64,000 nucleotides of DNA, taken from assembly GCF_001039355.2 (NCBI RefSeq), contig NW_019775744.1, positions 63,427 through 127,426 on the forward strand, read 5' to 3'. This DNA comes from Lingula anatina (taxonomy: Eukaryota > Brachiopoda > Lingulata > Lingulida > Lingulidae). A program made the position numbers and the translations under genes. The notes beneath the pieces were generated by a model that worked only from the letters and a program-made list of their open reading frames with translations, ran no database searches and was not told the origin of the DNA. This document shows positions 46,950 through 58,892 of this stretch, piece after piece; position 1 is the stretch's first letter, and every line of letters starts with the position of its first letter.

Positions 46950-49265
46950 CGCCCTTCATTTCCCTTTGACATCATGCATAACTATTCTGAACATTTTTTA
47001 ATGAAATTATTATATGTTCCAGAGGTGAAGCCCATTTATAAGTTTTATGTTTTCTTAAAAAAATTTACAAATTAACCACTTTTAGATACTTTCCGAAATA
47101 AAACAAGAAAAATGAACAGTTTTTACGGGGGGTCTTTAATGGGCAGAAAAACAGCCCTGTAGTCTCTTCAATATCTGTTTACTATGGGTAAATCTGCACA
47201 TTGTATTATCGTATTTAAAAAAACTCCCGATGAAACATTCAATATGTTGAAGATCAACTTGGCTGCACATGAAATGCTCACAATGTCCCATTAACGCCAC
47301 GCAGTCCTATTCAAGTGTCCTGCTTTATTCAATTATCACAATTTAACGAATGCAACATGGTAAAGTTTTTGTTTGTTTCTATTAGTTTTTAATATAGAAA
47401 AATTCCAAATCGTCATCCTGGCGGTGGAGCCACACATGAAAAAATACAATTAACAGTAGGCCTAACCTAGGGAAGAGGCGGGAATACAGAAAATCAACTT
47501 TCAAATTTTTTTTCATATATAAATTTTTATATATATCACAATGTTTTTGAAATCTTTGTCACAGGTGTGAGGGTTTTTTCAGGGATAAGTAGGCGGATTT
47601 ATGTACCAAAATAGCGTTTCGCCGCTACTGAACCTGTAAAAAAGATGCCTAAAATTCGCCTGCATTGCCTTTAATACTGCTAGGATGCTGGCCTTATGTT
47701 GGGGGCAATAATTGTGTGCCTCCTTCAGTTCAGTTGACACCCGTCATTTATCTATCTTTTTTTCACCAATATATTTATTTTTTTTATTATAATCGGATAT
47801 ATGATTGAAAAAATAAGAGACCCCACTATGTTTGTTGTAACGACTTTGTTTATTATCTGTGCAGTAAAGACGCTGACATGACAGTTAACGGAGGTCTTGG
47901 TGGTCACTTAAATCTCCTGTTTTTTTCACAAAGACATATCGCATCATTTCAAAGTTGAGGCGTGACGTCCCGTAAATAAAATTACAAAAATTCAACAACA
48001 AAGAGTGCATGTTGTTTTTATATGAGGCAAGTCCAGAGCATGTGATTTTAAAATATTTTAGTACAGCATGTTGCAGTTAATATGTCGGAAGGACAGAGAG
48101 TTACAAAGTTGTTCATAGGTGTGGAAGGCCTCAGTAATCCATGCTGCAGCCCAGATGCTTTGTGAAATCATCCTTCCTGTACGGTGCAACTTCTCACAGG
48201 AATTAAAGAATTTAAGTATAAGAATCTGAATTTTTTTAATTGTATGAAATATTTTAATACGATATAAAATTATGGTTATATTAAGCTTAATGACTAAATA
48301 TTTTGGTACAAGTAAAACAAACACACATGTATGGTGTGACTTAAATTTATAAACATAAAAAATCGTTTGTTTCCTTATTTTATCCAAAATATTTTTCATA
48401 GCGCTGTTGTCTTTCATTGCACTGCTAGATTTTGTAGAAAATGAATCACTACAAGGCACATATTTTTGTCATAATTTATTTGCCTTTTTTGAATGTCTTT
48501 ACATCAGTTGAAGAAAATCAGTGACATAATTAAGTGTTTTAGGGTAGGCATGAATCTTGCATAGAGGAGCCGCAAATTCCGCATTTTTTCAACACGTCAA
48601 AACGACAACGGTTTCATAAAACAATCAGCAGATATTGAAGCAATAATCTCTCATGAAAGGACCTCACTAAAATTCTTTGAGCACGCGTTTTTTTGTTGTT
48701 TTTGACGTTGTATTTAACGGTGGCTTTCATATACACTTCCTCTGGCACATGTTTCCTATTCTTGTAGTAAGAGGTGACGGAAATATTGTGTGGTCGATAT
48801 GTCCTATAAATCCAAGGTCTCCCACAACGATATCCAGACCCCGCATCTGTGGGAAAATCGTGCTCCTCTTTGTTGCAGGAACGCCGACAGTCGTTTAAGG
48901 TGCAGTGGAGATTTTTGGTGTGAAGATAAAGTGCGTTTTGAGGCTGATCGTCATCATATATAATTGTAATCTCTGCCAGAGTGCCTTCTAGGTGTTAAGA
49001 AATCGTCCAATTCTTTGACATCTAGAAGGAACTTTTTATGACTTATATAACTTAAACAAAAAGATTAAACGTTGTGGGTTAAATTTTAAAATACGACGTT
49101 CGAAATAGATTGATGGCAAAGAATCTCTTTCAAAACGACTGATATTTAAGAATTGGTAGCGATTTTTGGATTTTGGACATAGCATTTTGAATGATTCATT
49201 TGCACATTAGAAACCCGTACCATGAAGTATTTTAACTCAACAGATGATCTTCTGTGTCTTTACAG
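46064..49265. other. Stretch without a supported gene
   Basis: Holds a (GT)n run at about 46177-46210, a (GA)n run at 46915-46947 and AT-rich sequence. The minus-strand frame 48058-48459 is Ile/Lys/Phe-rich and lacks coding features. Confidence 0.4.
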
Positions 49266-49394
49266 TTTGTCAGTGCTAGTATCAGCTTCTCCGGCAGTGT
49301 GACCAACGTTACGACATTGGAATCATTCCGCTATGTGAGGAGTGATAGGGCTATTGCAGTAGAGAAGCCCTTGGTTGAGAACTTGGCACAATGA
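49266..49394 (+). CDS. Candidate terminal exon, unrecognised
   Basis: TGTCTTTACAG (a strong polypyrimidine/AG acceptor) precedes an in-frame 42-codon segment with balanced composition. It starts Phe-Val-Ser-Ala-Ser-Ile-Ser-Phe-Ser-Gly, contains an Asn-Val-Thr sequon, ends Glu-Asn-Leu-Ala-Gln and terminates at TGA 49392-49394. It starts in phase 0. I do not recognise it. The Ser-Ile-x-Phe-x-Gly pattern loosely recalls the candidate exon at 45175, so the two could be related or adjacent exons. Confidence 0.4.
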   Translation, partial: FVSASISFSGSVTNVTTLESFRYVRSDRAIAVEKPLVENLAQ

Positions 49395-49957
49395 GACTCT
49401 CGCCAATGACTCCCAGGCAATGTGCAAACAACAAGATATTCAAAAATAATTATGAAATATTCATATTGCAGAGGAAATTAGTGCTGCAAAGCAGTTATAA
49501 AGGTATGAAAAAGGAGAAAAAGGGAAGAACAGTAATGTATAAGAATTAATGAGTGGATGAATGAATGAAAGTGGCATTGGCAGTCAGAAAGATGTTTTAT
49601 GGTTTTGTATGCCGACCATTATCTCTATTTATTTTCTAGTGTGTATTTATATGAAAATTCAAATCTATTGGTCTTGTCTTCTAGGTAGAAAATATTATTC
49701 TATAAGGTAAAGAGTGCGTTAAACGGTTTATACTTTTGTTCTTTATTTTGCAAGGATCCACTTTTTATGGGAACGGTTCCAAAATTTCAAGTTTCCCCTC
49801 GCGCAAATTTTCCATTCGTCCGTGGAAAGACAAATGACCCAACACTAAATGAAAACAAGCCTTCCCACAAAAAAAAAAAAAAAAAAAAGAAATCCCACAC
49901 AAAACAAGGAAAAAATATTACAAAAATGCAGTTGGTCTGCACTGCGTGCGTCTCCAG

Positions 49958-50107
49958 GGGTGCCCACGTGGCTCGTGCGGAGTTGACCCTCTCGTCAATT
50001 CCACCCTCCCCTCACCCTCCCCACCGCCCCGGGGTCAACCTTGGCCACGCCCCTAACTTTAACAGCCGGTTGATAATGAGGTCAATGCGTACACTCCTTC
50101 CACGCAG
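49958..50107 (+). CDS. Candidate internal exon, unrecognised
   Basis: Flanked by GTCTCCAG and CACGCAG|GTGTAA. It is 150 nt, symmetric phase 2. The translation is a Pro/His-rich segment (around Ser-Ile-Pro-Pro-Ser-Pro-His) followed by Asn-Phe-Asn-Ser-Arg-Leu-Ile-Met-Arg-Ser-Met-Arg-Thr-Leu-Leu-Pro-Arg. It is markedly GC-richer than its surroundings, as exons here are. No domain is recognised and neighbouring exons are not established. Confidence 0.35.
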
Positions 50108-51194
50108 GTGTAACCCATCGAACAACTCGTACCGGAAGAATCTGTCAAAAATGGATAATTTGACTTGACATTTTCTGGGTCGTATAGTAGTTCACCTTTC
50201 TAAGCAAACAGCAGAAGTGAGCGGGAAAAGCGACTAATTTATCGTTATGTTCCACTTTTGGAACTCGGGGACTTTGTTGTTGTGTTGAAAATATCTTCAG
50301 CTCATTAAAAAGTGAAAGGTGTAGATTTGCGATGAAGGCAGGGCTGTACTAGTAGTTTCCTTTCCGCTATACTTCTTTTTTCAAAAGACAAAAGAACGGT
50401 CAAGCTTTTTAATTTGTTATCGACCGTCTAGTGTACCTTTAGTGCTACGATTTGAAATGATTTTCTACGCGATTACCTGTAATCACACAAATCTGTCTGG
50501 ATTAACATGCCCCCTGGCAACAAAGAACACGCTTTTATACTTTCCTATTTTTAAAAGAAAAACTTGGATTTTTCACAATTTCTTGAAGTAGTTAGAACTT
50601 TGTTTTTCACAATTTATTTATTCATTATTGCAGTTGTGGTAGAATACTCTTTTTTAAGCTATAAATTAGATAATGCGAGAGGTGCTTCATTAAGAATTGG
50701 GATATTGAATTTTGATAGTCGAAACATCTGTCTGAAACGATAGAGCCAATTAAACCGGAGAGGTGCGCGAATTAAGCTTTTTCACTGAGATAAATCCACG
50801 TGTTGAGGGCCTTACATGTCAACCGCAACAAGTGAAACATTTTGATTTACAGCACTGCAAAAAGGCACCCTTAGAAAACTTGATCATAAGGGATTAAAGA
50901 ATTAGAACCTTGTTATCCCGGAAATGTCAGTGAATAGCTGATAAATACGCTAATTAGATGCACAAGAAAGACTTAATCTGATAGTCCGGAATAAATTGTG
51001 AGTGTGATTAGTACACTCCCAACTCGCTATATACACTAGGATATGCCAAGTACTGATGTCAAACTTAATCCTTTTTATTGTTGTTCCATTGCAGTGCTTT
51101 CCAGTACACAACGAAGTAGAACGGAGCACGCTTGTTCTTTTTTAAGTACATGTTCTCCCTCCCATCCTCTCTCCCTCTCTCTCTCTCTCTCTCG

Positions 51195-51246
<52 letters not shown>

Positions 51247-52585
51247 TTCTGCTACACCCTCCCTTCTCTCTCTTGCATTACAAATGTTTATATCAATATA
51301 TGATAATGAGCAAATTGGATACCACAGCTGGTTCGTAAAAAAGGTTTTATTTTAAGAAAAAAATATCTTCAGACATGAATACAAAATACGACTTTTTGTC
51401 ATCACCAGTGGCCAGTGCGACGGACGGGTAGTCCTTAGTAAAAAATGGCGAAGAAAAGAAACTGTCTTACCAATTAAGTCAGTAAGAAACAAAATATCAC
51501 CAGAAGAAACACAAACAAAACAAAGTAGTACAAAAAATTCAAAAAGAAAAGAAGAAATAACCAAGCACCCCTCACGGCCATTTAGTCGGACTGCTGGGAA
51601 AACAAATGGCGTTTTGATAACTTTGGCCGACCTTTGACCCGGGGTCACGTGACCCTGTCCACACCGCTGAATTGTCCTTCCGTAATTGACACGTGAAACT
51701 GGTCTGGGTAATTTTGATAGATGTGGATACACTAAGGGACCAGGTCGATGGGTATTGATATTGAAATTTAAAGGGACCTTCTATGAGACCGTTGACCAGG
51801 GCAGTTCGGCCCCCTTGTCCTCCCCGAGAGACGCTTTGATCTCGGCTGTAGCCAAGTAGGGAACGGTTTGGACGCCGTGCCAGACCTCCTGCAAGCGTCA
51901 CTCGGTGGAATGCGGTGTTCTAGGTGCACTGAGTGTAAAAGTTCCAGTCAGAACAGACTTTCTGAAGCACTGTTTTTATTAAAAGGTTGATATCATTGTC
52001 CAATTGGCAAAATAAGAGTCACAGGAGAGGCACTCAGAGAGTGCAGACCTCCGCCAAGGTGACTTAATTCTCGTTATTATTAATTAATAAAATTGTTTTG
52101 GTAATATTTTTAATTGATCATGGCGAAAAATTAACAGAAATCTAACATTTGTGGCGTAGGCAAAAATCTTTTTGGTCTTTTAAAATGCAAAACTGACTAC
52201 TGGTTAATTACATTTTTTACTGCTATGGCAATGTGGTATGGTATGGTAAGGTGTGGTATGGTATTTTTTTGAATATGCTCCAAACATTTTATCCGTGCGT
52301 GCATTAGGTGGGGGACGACACTATTCTTTAGAATTTTTATAACTAAAGCCTAGGTTACATATGCCATGGGCGCCGTAGGATGAAACCGAATACGACTTTC
52401 CGTGCGGTTTTTTGACATCATAAGTGTCGGTGGGCTAAGACGTATATGTTTGTATTTATGCGGGTGTCGTGATATTTTTTCCACATGGCTTTGAGGTCAG
52501 GTCGGGAAAAATCAGTTTGACGCTTGTAAATTGACAATACGGGATCCCTTTAGTCTCAGTGCGTGGCCACACTGTCTTCTCACAG
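50108..52585. other. Stretch without a supported gene
   Basis: Includes a (TC)n(CA)n compound microsatellite at 51172-51243 and a GC-richer block at about 51580-51920, where overlapping minus-strand frames are open but give no recognisable protein. Confidence 0.4.
51172..51243. repeat. (TC)n-(CA)n compound microsatellite
   Basis: CT dinucleotides followed by a long CA run. The Ser/Leu and His/Thr open frames over it are artefacts. Confidence 0.95.
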
Positions 52586-52656
52586 CTGCCGTGAAGACCG
52601 ATAAGTTGCCGGTGCAGCCCCGGACGATTTCATCAGCAACCATGTGGTCTGAATAA
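52586..52656 (+). CDS. Candidate terminal exon, unrecognised
   Basis: TCTTCTCACAG acceptor, then (phase 1) Ala-Val-Lys-Thr-Asp-Lys-Leu-Pro-Val-Gln-Pro-Arg-Thr-Ile-Ser-Ser-Ala-Thr-Met-Trp-Ser-Glu and TAA at 52654-52656. AATAAA overlaps the stop. Short, so the call rests on splice signal and composition only. Confidence 0.25.
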
Positions 52657-55052
52657 AGCGACACACAATTGAAAATTTATACATGTGAATTAAACTGAAT
52701 TTTGAACATCTTCACTGTTGCTATGCCTCCTTAAACCTAGCAAGGAGGAAGGGAGAGAGACCAAACAGAAGAAGAGTTACAAAAGGTTCACTCATCATCA
52801 CGATTGCCACAAGTCCATCGAACAAATGCCGGTAATGGAACTGCAATGTATATCAGGTATATGCATTGAAATCCGCTACAACTAAAGACTTTTAAATTTG
52901 TCAAATGTTTCTGTTTGACCAAATCCTAGAGGCCTTCAAGGTTACGTTTTCGTTCGAAGAGACGCCGCTCAGATAGGTAAACATGGACAGCATACGGGCA
53001 CCGCACGGCAAATAGAACTATTAGTATCACCTGACTACGTTCTTCGGTTTCAATAAATATGATTCTGAATGGTGCGATGAAACAAAATAAAACCGAGAAT
53101 GTAATATCATTCTCGATAACACTCGCATATTTCTAATTTTACTTACAAGGGATATTGTTGCCTAACTTTTGATAAGACGCCCATTATAGCTTTCGTGTCT
53201 TGGAAACCGCGGGTTTCGAAATTTGAAAAAGATAATTTGAGCCTGCATGGTACGATAAAGCTGGCGAGCTGTTCCGGATTGAAAAGGCACGCGACACCCA
53301 TATATTTAATTGTGGAATATCGCATTAAACAACGTTGCTTAAGTGGTTTTAATAGACGCATCTGACGCTACAAACCGTGTCCAACTAACATCTGCTACTG
53401 CACAGAAAGGCCCCATACACGGCCAGGCCAACACGGAGTCCATTTTTCAAAGTGGACACCCACCACTTAATAGATTTCTGAAATGAACAAATGTGTCGAT
53501 TTCGGATTAAAGCGAACAAGCGTGTCTACGTCAGATAACAAGGCCGCATTCTGTGTTGTCATCATTGTTTACAAGCGTTGGTCAGTTGTGATACACCTGA
53601 CTTGTCGGCGCCCTTTGATCTGGACTCATTTTGGCGGGTCATTATTCATCCGCGGTGACCAGGTGAGCAGCCCACTATGGTGTTATTAAAGCCGTTAGAC
53701 CTTTGAAACATAAATCACTTTATTGACTGTCCAGAATGAAACGGTCTGCTCATTCACTGTGTACTTATAGCGGTGAGAAAGAAAATAGACACCTTGAAAA
53801 TTAGAATAAAAAGCTGCATTGTTTGACCTTTATAATACTGAAAGGGTCATTGTTTAACATATCGACAGCCTTCGTTGCTATTGATTCTTTTCTTTTTCGG
53901 GGGGGGGGGGGGTATAGAAAATATTTACGCCATTTACGCTATGGAATTTCTAAAAAATTTGTAAAAATGCATTTCACCGCGAAATATTGTCTTTGATAAT
54001 TATAATTTTATCGTAAGTTAGAATCCTAATACAAATACCCATGAGACAATGAGAAAACAATTGGCGATAAATGATGGTCTGGCCGGTGTGACATTAGCTG
54101 ACACTTGACCTGACTAATTAAAAAGTTGTCTTCGAATAATTTGACAGATTGCAAAAACCTTCTTCGCTACCTTCGGTGTTCAAAAAAAAAAAAAAATGCC
54201 AAGAATTTAAAAATAGTTCTTAGACACGACTTAACACCCAGCAACATATTCTAAATTAGTCCACTTGCCCCGTGTATTTTATTATCAGATTTTGTAAAAG
54301 TAAATATACCGTTACACATTGGGAGTGAGAATTGGGGTACACATAGCAATACAATGGAAAATATGATGGCTGCAGGCATAGTGTCATATATTTGTATATT
54401 TTCAAACTAAATTTTCAGGTTACCCCAACTCTTTCCAAGAACAAATAAAAAATCGACGTAGTTCCAGCGTAGTAAGCAGGCACATGTTCCTTTAGACTGG
54501 TTCCTTGTCAAACGCACATTTAATCGTTCTATCTAATTGACAGGGGGGAACATGCCTCACTCCAATTAAGAAACTTACTGGATATCAAAGAAAAACCAGT
54601 CAATTAAGCAAGGAAGCGATATCTTAAACCTTCGCAGTACAAGTGCTTGTATGATTCATAATTATCATATTACTCATATGGTTATCATAGTAGGATGTAA
54701 GATAAAACCCAATACCTTCCAACTAACACTCAGTCATACTAGCGAGATAACATACATCCCGGAGGAACATTACACATGATTTGGCTTTGGTAAAAAGAAA
54801 AACGAAGGTTGAAATTTGAAGTCACGATATTTTCACCTGAATTTTCAGGTACGCGTTTATCATTTAAAGACAAATTCAACTCGACAAATCTGTATATTTA
54901 TACCAGTTAACTGTTCATTTAAATTTAGAATATCTTAAATCATCTTAAGAAAACAGTCTCGATGACGCCAGTATAAGTCCTATAGTTAAAAGATATGATT
55001 AATTTCCTTCCCTTAACTTGTCTACACATCATCATCATCATCATCATCATCA

Positions 55053-55088
<36 letters not shown>

Positions 55089-55163
55089 CCTGTTTTTGGT
55101 AAATTATCTTGATTTATCAGTGTTTCCATTAATTTTTGTGTGCTCTTTTCTCTCTTATATCAG
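52657..55163. other. Stretch without a supported gene
   Basis: AT-rich with a G tract at 53899-53912 and a (CAT)n(TAT)n array at 55025-55087. The frame at 53483-53689 is GC-richer but has no clear splice structure. Confidence 0.4.
55025..55087. repeat. (CAT)n-(TAT)n trinucleotide array
   Basis: Trinucleotide run giving His- and Tyr-repeat frames that are artefacts of the microsatellite. Confidence 0.95.
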
Positions 55164-55251
55164 TACTCTTTCCTCTGCACTGCTTGCCCCAGATACTTCG
55201 TCCCTCGTCACCGCTTACATCCCTCACAACAAACAGTACACTCTGCATATG
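55164..55251 (+). CDS. Candidate internal exon, unrecognised (may join 57917-58055)
   Basis: Bounded by TTATATCAG and ATATG|GTAGGT, 88 nt. In the best frame (one base completing a codon, ending phase 0) it reads Thr-Leu-Ser-Ser-Ala-Leu-Leu-Ala-Pro-Asp-Thr-Ser-Ser-Leu-Val-Thr-Ala-Tyr-Ile-Pro, then His-Asn-Lys-Gln-Tyr-Thr-Leu-His-Met. Its end phase fits the start phase of the candidate at 57917. No family is recognised. Confidence 0.35.
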
Positions 55252-57916
55252 GTAGGTGTCTATCAGTCAGATTGTGACTTAATATTTCAATGACATTCAC
55301 GAGTTTAATGAGCTTTTTTTTCTCCTCATCCAGAGTTTGTATGGTGTCTCAAGGCTGCGGTTTGTTTCCAAGTCAGTTTTTTTTCTGCGTAGGCGTGTGA
55401 ATGGGTTGTGCTGTTTGTTTTAACGTGCACGTGCCTGCGTGTGCGCACGCTCACGTGTGCGCTTTTTTTCCAGTTGTAGCAACGTCTGCATCTGTTTAAG
55501 GTTCAAACATAGCTCATGAATATCATTTAGCCTTTTAAGACGAGTTTTAAAATACAAGATAAAAATATTGAAATAAATAAATAAATAAATAGATAAATAA
55601 ATAAGGAGGCAGACAGTTATAGAGACTAAAACATGCATAAACGAGCAAATGTGCAAGTAAACAAACAAAAATGAATTAACACGCACGTTTTATATCTGGT
55701 ATAAAAGGCGATATCAAAATATTTAGAACACCTTACTATAACGTGCACTCGTCGCAAAAAATCAGGGATATATATAAAATTATTAAAAGAAAATTGACAT
55801 AAAAGAGAAGTCATTCAGTTGCCATTTCATCATTTGAATTTTTAGCACTATGCTCATGGTTTGTATTATTTAAATTATCAAGGAAAATTTTTATGGGACT
55901 TATTTCTTTAGCGAAAACTAAATGACTGAAAACGACAAGGAGTTACACAAAACTTAAATTGTGTCTACTACTGGTATTTGTAGATGTGTAAAGTGCATGA
56001 AACGTTTTTATAGCATTTGTAAACTCGACAGTTCATTTGCAATGAGTTAAATGCGATAACTTATCTCCTTTATATGGTTATATTTGTAGAGCTTTGGTGT
56101 TACATATTGTAGTTTAGTGTCAGCTTGTATACATATGCTTGTTACTAATGTTGTAGTAGGCATTCCATATTCAATGGAAGTAAAAAACCTCAAATCATTT
56201 TTAAATCTAATTTTTTTCTCATAATAAAAACTCAGCCCTTGCTGTCATCTAAACAACAAAACGAGTTTTATAAAATAATCAAAATAAATAATTATATTGG
56301 ATCAGATTAAAAAAAAAGTTTTTAAGTTGTACCGTCAGGTTTTGCTTGTTGCCCACATGGAAGGCCTTCTATGCAATAAATGCAATAAAGCAAACTGACA
56401 CTATCGGCTTGCCATCGAAATCTGTAGATTGCCATTATTCGGGGGCACGTACGTTCACCCTTTCAGATCATTTAAAATAGACACTTAATTTGCCTGTCTA
56501 TTCTCCCCGAAGCCAAGTCTTAACAAACTTCAACGGGACACCATTAAATTTTTACAAGAAATTTATCACTTTTAAGAAGCAATCATTCTATAGGTCTTAG
56601 GCGTCTTATTTAAGATACGGGTCAGAAAACTCCAGGCCCATTATTTCGATTGCGCTAAACAGAGCAGACTGAAGATAACAGACAGGGGAGAGGATGGTAA
56701 CCACAGCATGCCGCTATCCTATTGTGCATGAACAGTCATAATTTCACGAATTTCAGTAATGATTTTACAAGTGCGCGCTTAAATGTGTCCGTGATTCTTA
56801 TTTTGACGTGAGTCTTGAAATATTTCTTTTTCGCATTAATACATTGCCTTTGGTGGCGTAAATTGTTTTGAAGTGTTCTACGCTAGAGAAGTTTTATCTG
56901 ACTGACAAATCATGAGTAAAACAAAATTAAAAACATGAACATTGCATGATCAGGCGATTCAACTTATTGATGAAAACATAATGTTCTACCTTGTCTAAAA
57001 TATGACAAGATCTCAAAGACAGCAATTGTCCTTGTCCACATAGTAAAACACGTCCAACTCGCCCCCACCTTACACTTCCCCCCAAAATATACAACGTGTA
57101 CCAAAAAGAAATCATGTCTGGACTCTTTACCTCATTAAATGTTGTCAATTCTTCCCCCACTCTATATGTAGTTTATTATAAAGGCCTCGGGTTTTATTAC
57201 AAACCCAGCGTCATCAATAAAGGTCTTGACAGTCAGTGGAAGCACAATCGAGTCATTGAGAGCTTTTTTTTCTATTGTAACCAAGTATCGGGAAGATTAC
57301 TCATTTTTTCTCTGTCCTTTCCCCCTTCTAGCCGAACCTCTGTGTCACTCAAGAACGATGTTATAAACAAGGCTGCTGATTAGGATTCTGGCTTTTAATA
57401 CGAATTGAATACGAAATCGGATTTGGGGTTCGAGTGATAAATAGCTTTTTATCTGCGCGCACTTGTTTGCGACGCACTCTCAGAGCTCTAAGAGAGGATT
57501 ATGCTCAAGCCAAATGATAACTGGGAAAAGTTAAAAGAAACGCATTTACTTTTTTTGGCTTAGGAAAGAGATTTACAGTGTAAAGTCCAAGGCAAGCTAT
57601 AGTGAAAACAGAAAAGATAAGACATGTAATAAAGGATTAATTCAAAATATTTCTGTTACTTACAATATTTGTTGCAAATGAATAAGTATTTTGAATAAAA
57701 ATTGAAATATTATCAACACAAGGCTAAATATAAAAATTTCTTTTAACAATTTAGTTGTATTCATTTAATTTCGACGAATCGTAAATATGCACATGTAACT
57801 GCCACGGGCGATCAACCGATATATAGTTACATCAACAAGTTTATGTGGGGACATCTTTCAGTTTTTCCCAAAATTTCCAATTTTTTTTTAAAGTGGGGTC
57901 CACCGTTCTACCGCAG
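55252..57916. other. Stretch without a supported gene (possibly intronic)
   Basis: AT-rich, with a short AAAT array near 55574-55600. A weak exon-like segment at 57332-57380 (acceptor CCCCCTTCTAG, ending in TAG) is too short to call. Confidence 0.35.
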
Positions 57917-58055
57917 GGAGGTCAGTACCCAACTGCCGTGCCTCGGAGTGTCGTGATCCACTCTCGTCTCATCACGACATTGACGGATGGCTTGTCCCGG
58001 CTCTTGGTGACAGTGCGACATCAGAGACCACACGGGCCGAGGACAGGGACATCAG
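57917..58055 (+). CDS. Candidate internal exon, unrecognised (may follow 55164-55251)
   Basis: Acceptor CTACCGCAG and donor ATCAG|GTGATG, 139 nt, phase 0 to 1. It reads Gly-Gly-Gln-Tyr-Pro-Thr-Ala-Val-Pro-Arg-Ser-Val-Val-Ile-His-Ser-Arg-Leu-Ile-Thr, then Thr-Leu-Thr-Asp-Gly-Leu-Ser-Arg-Leu-Leu-Val-Thr-Val-Arg-His-Gln. A basic Pro/Arg/Gly tail follows. It is much richer in GC and CpG than its flanks, like confirmed exons in this window. No domain is recognised. Confidence 0.4.
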
Positions 58056-58452
58056 GTGATGTGACATAGGGGGTTATTACACCTGATAGTGTTACATATT
58101 ACACACAGCCAGTGGGGACTGCGGTTTGGGAAAAAATCAAAGCAACCACGGTGTATTTGTTGGAGTTTAGGATCCAAAATAACTTGTTAGTTTCGTAGGT
58201 TTGAGGGAGGGGAGAGACATCTAAAATATATTCTTGATTGAAATTTACAGAAAATGTTAGGTTTTGTCCAAATAACTTCTCAATTAATTTACATAGATAA
58301 ACAGCACAACAGCAGCCTTTATCTAGTTTATATCATCTTCTCAGACTTTGTCGCTTATTTCTGTTCTATAAGAAATACACGTTGTATTTCTGTACAACCA
58401 TCTTCATCATTCACCAATACAATCCACGTGGCATATCAGGTTGATGCAGGTG

Positions 58453-58522
58453 TGACGTCATACCGGCCACCGAGATAGTCTCACCCCGATAAAAATGACG
58501 TAACACACAATAAGTGACGTCA
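58453..58522. promoter_or_regulatory. Cluster of CRE-like motifs
   Basis: TGACGTCA at 58453-58460 and 58515-58522, with TGACGTAA between them near 58496. Full and half CREB/ATF sites packed within 70 bp suggest a cAMP- or bZIP-responsive element. Motif evidence only. Confidence 0.3.
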
Positions 58523-58849
58523 AAGACATTACTAATACCTATTAACTTACAGACATGACTCAAGTTCTAGCAGCTGGATTGCAATTTATCTAAATCGGTA
58601 TAAATGTATATGATGAGATGCCTTGGTGACTTACGTGTGCGCTACAGCTGATGAGACATCAGATAGCTTTGACACGCCCTAAACACAAATGGGCATAATA
58701 AAGTTTGCAGCCGCTTGAGAAAGAGAACTGACACATTGATCGTAATTGTATCTAAGTCGAGCGACCGCTTCAAAACGCACAATTAGTAATGACTAGATAG
58801 CACTGTCTCTTCCCGGTGTTCTGTGGTTGATGAGCAATAAGGTAGGTCT

Positions 58850-58892
58850 GCCACGCCCCTGCAAGCCACGCCCCCAGAAGCCACGCCCCTCA
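58850..58892. promoter_or_regulatory. Three GCCACGCCCC boxes
   Basis: GCCACGCCCC occurs three times in about 43 bp. CCACGCCC is the core recognised by KLF/Sp-type zinc fingers. This could be a promoter or enhancer of a gene not identified here, or a short GC-rich tandem repeat. Confidence 0.3.

Noticed and set aside
48058-48459. 133-residue minus-strand open frame
   Set aside because: Low-complexity Ile/Lys/Phe composition in AT-rich DNA, with no splice signals or family resemblance.
51352-51901. Minus-strand frames of 126 and 109 residues
   Set aside because: The two overlap in different frames and neither has a recognisable domain or splice structure.
55018-55110. His- and Tyr-repeat peptide start
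   Set aside because: Translation of a (CAT)n(TAT)n microsatellite; only the downstream segment 55164-55251 is exon-like.
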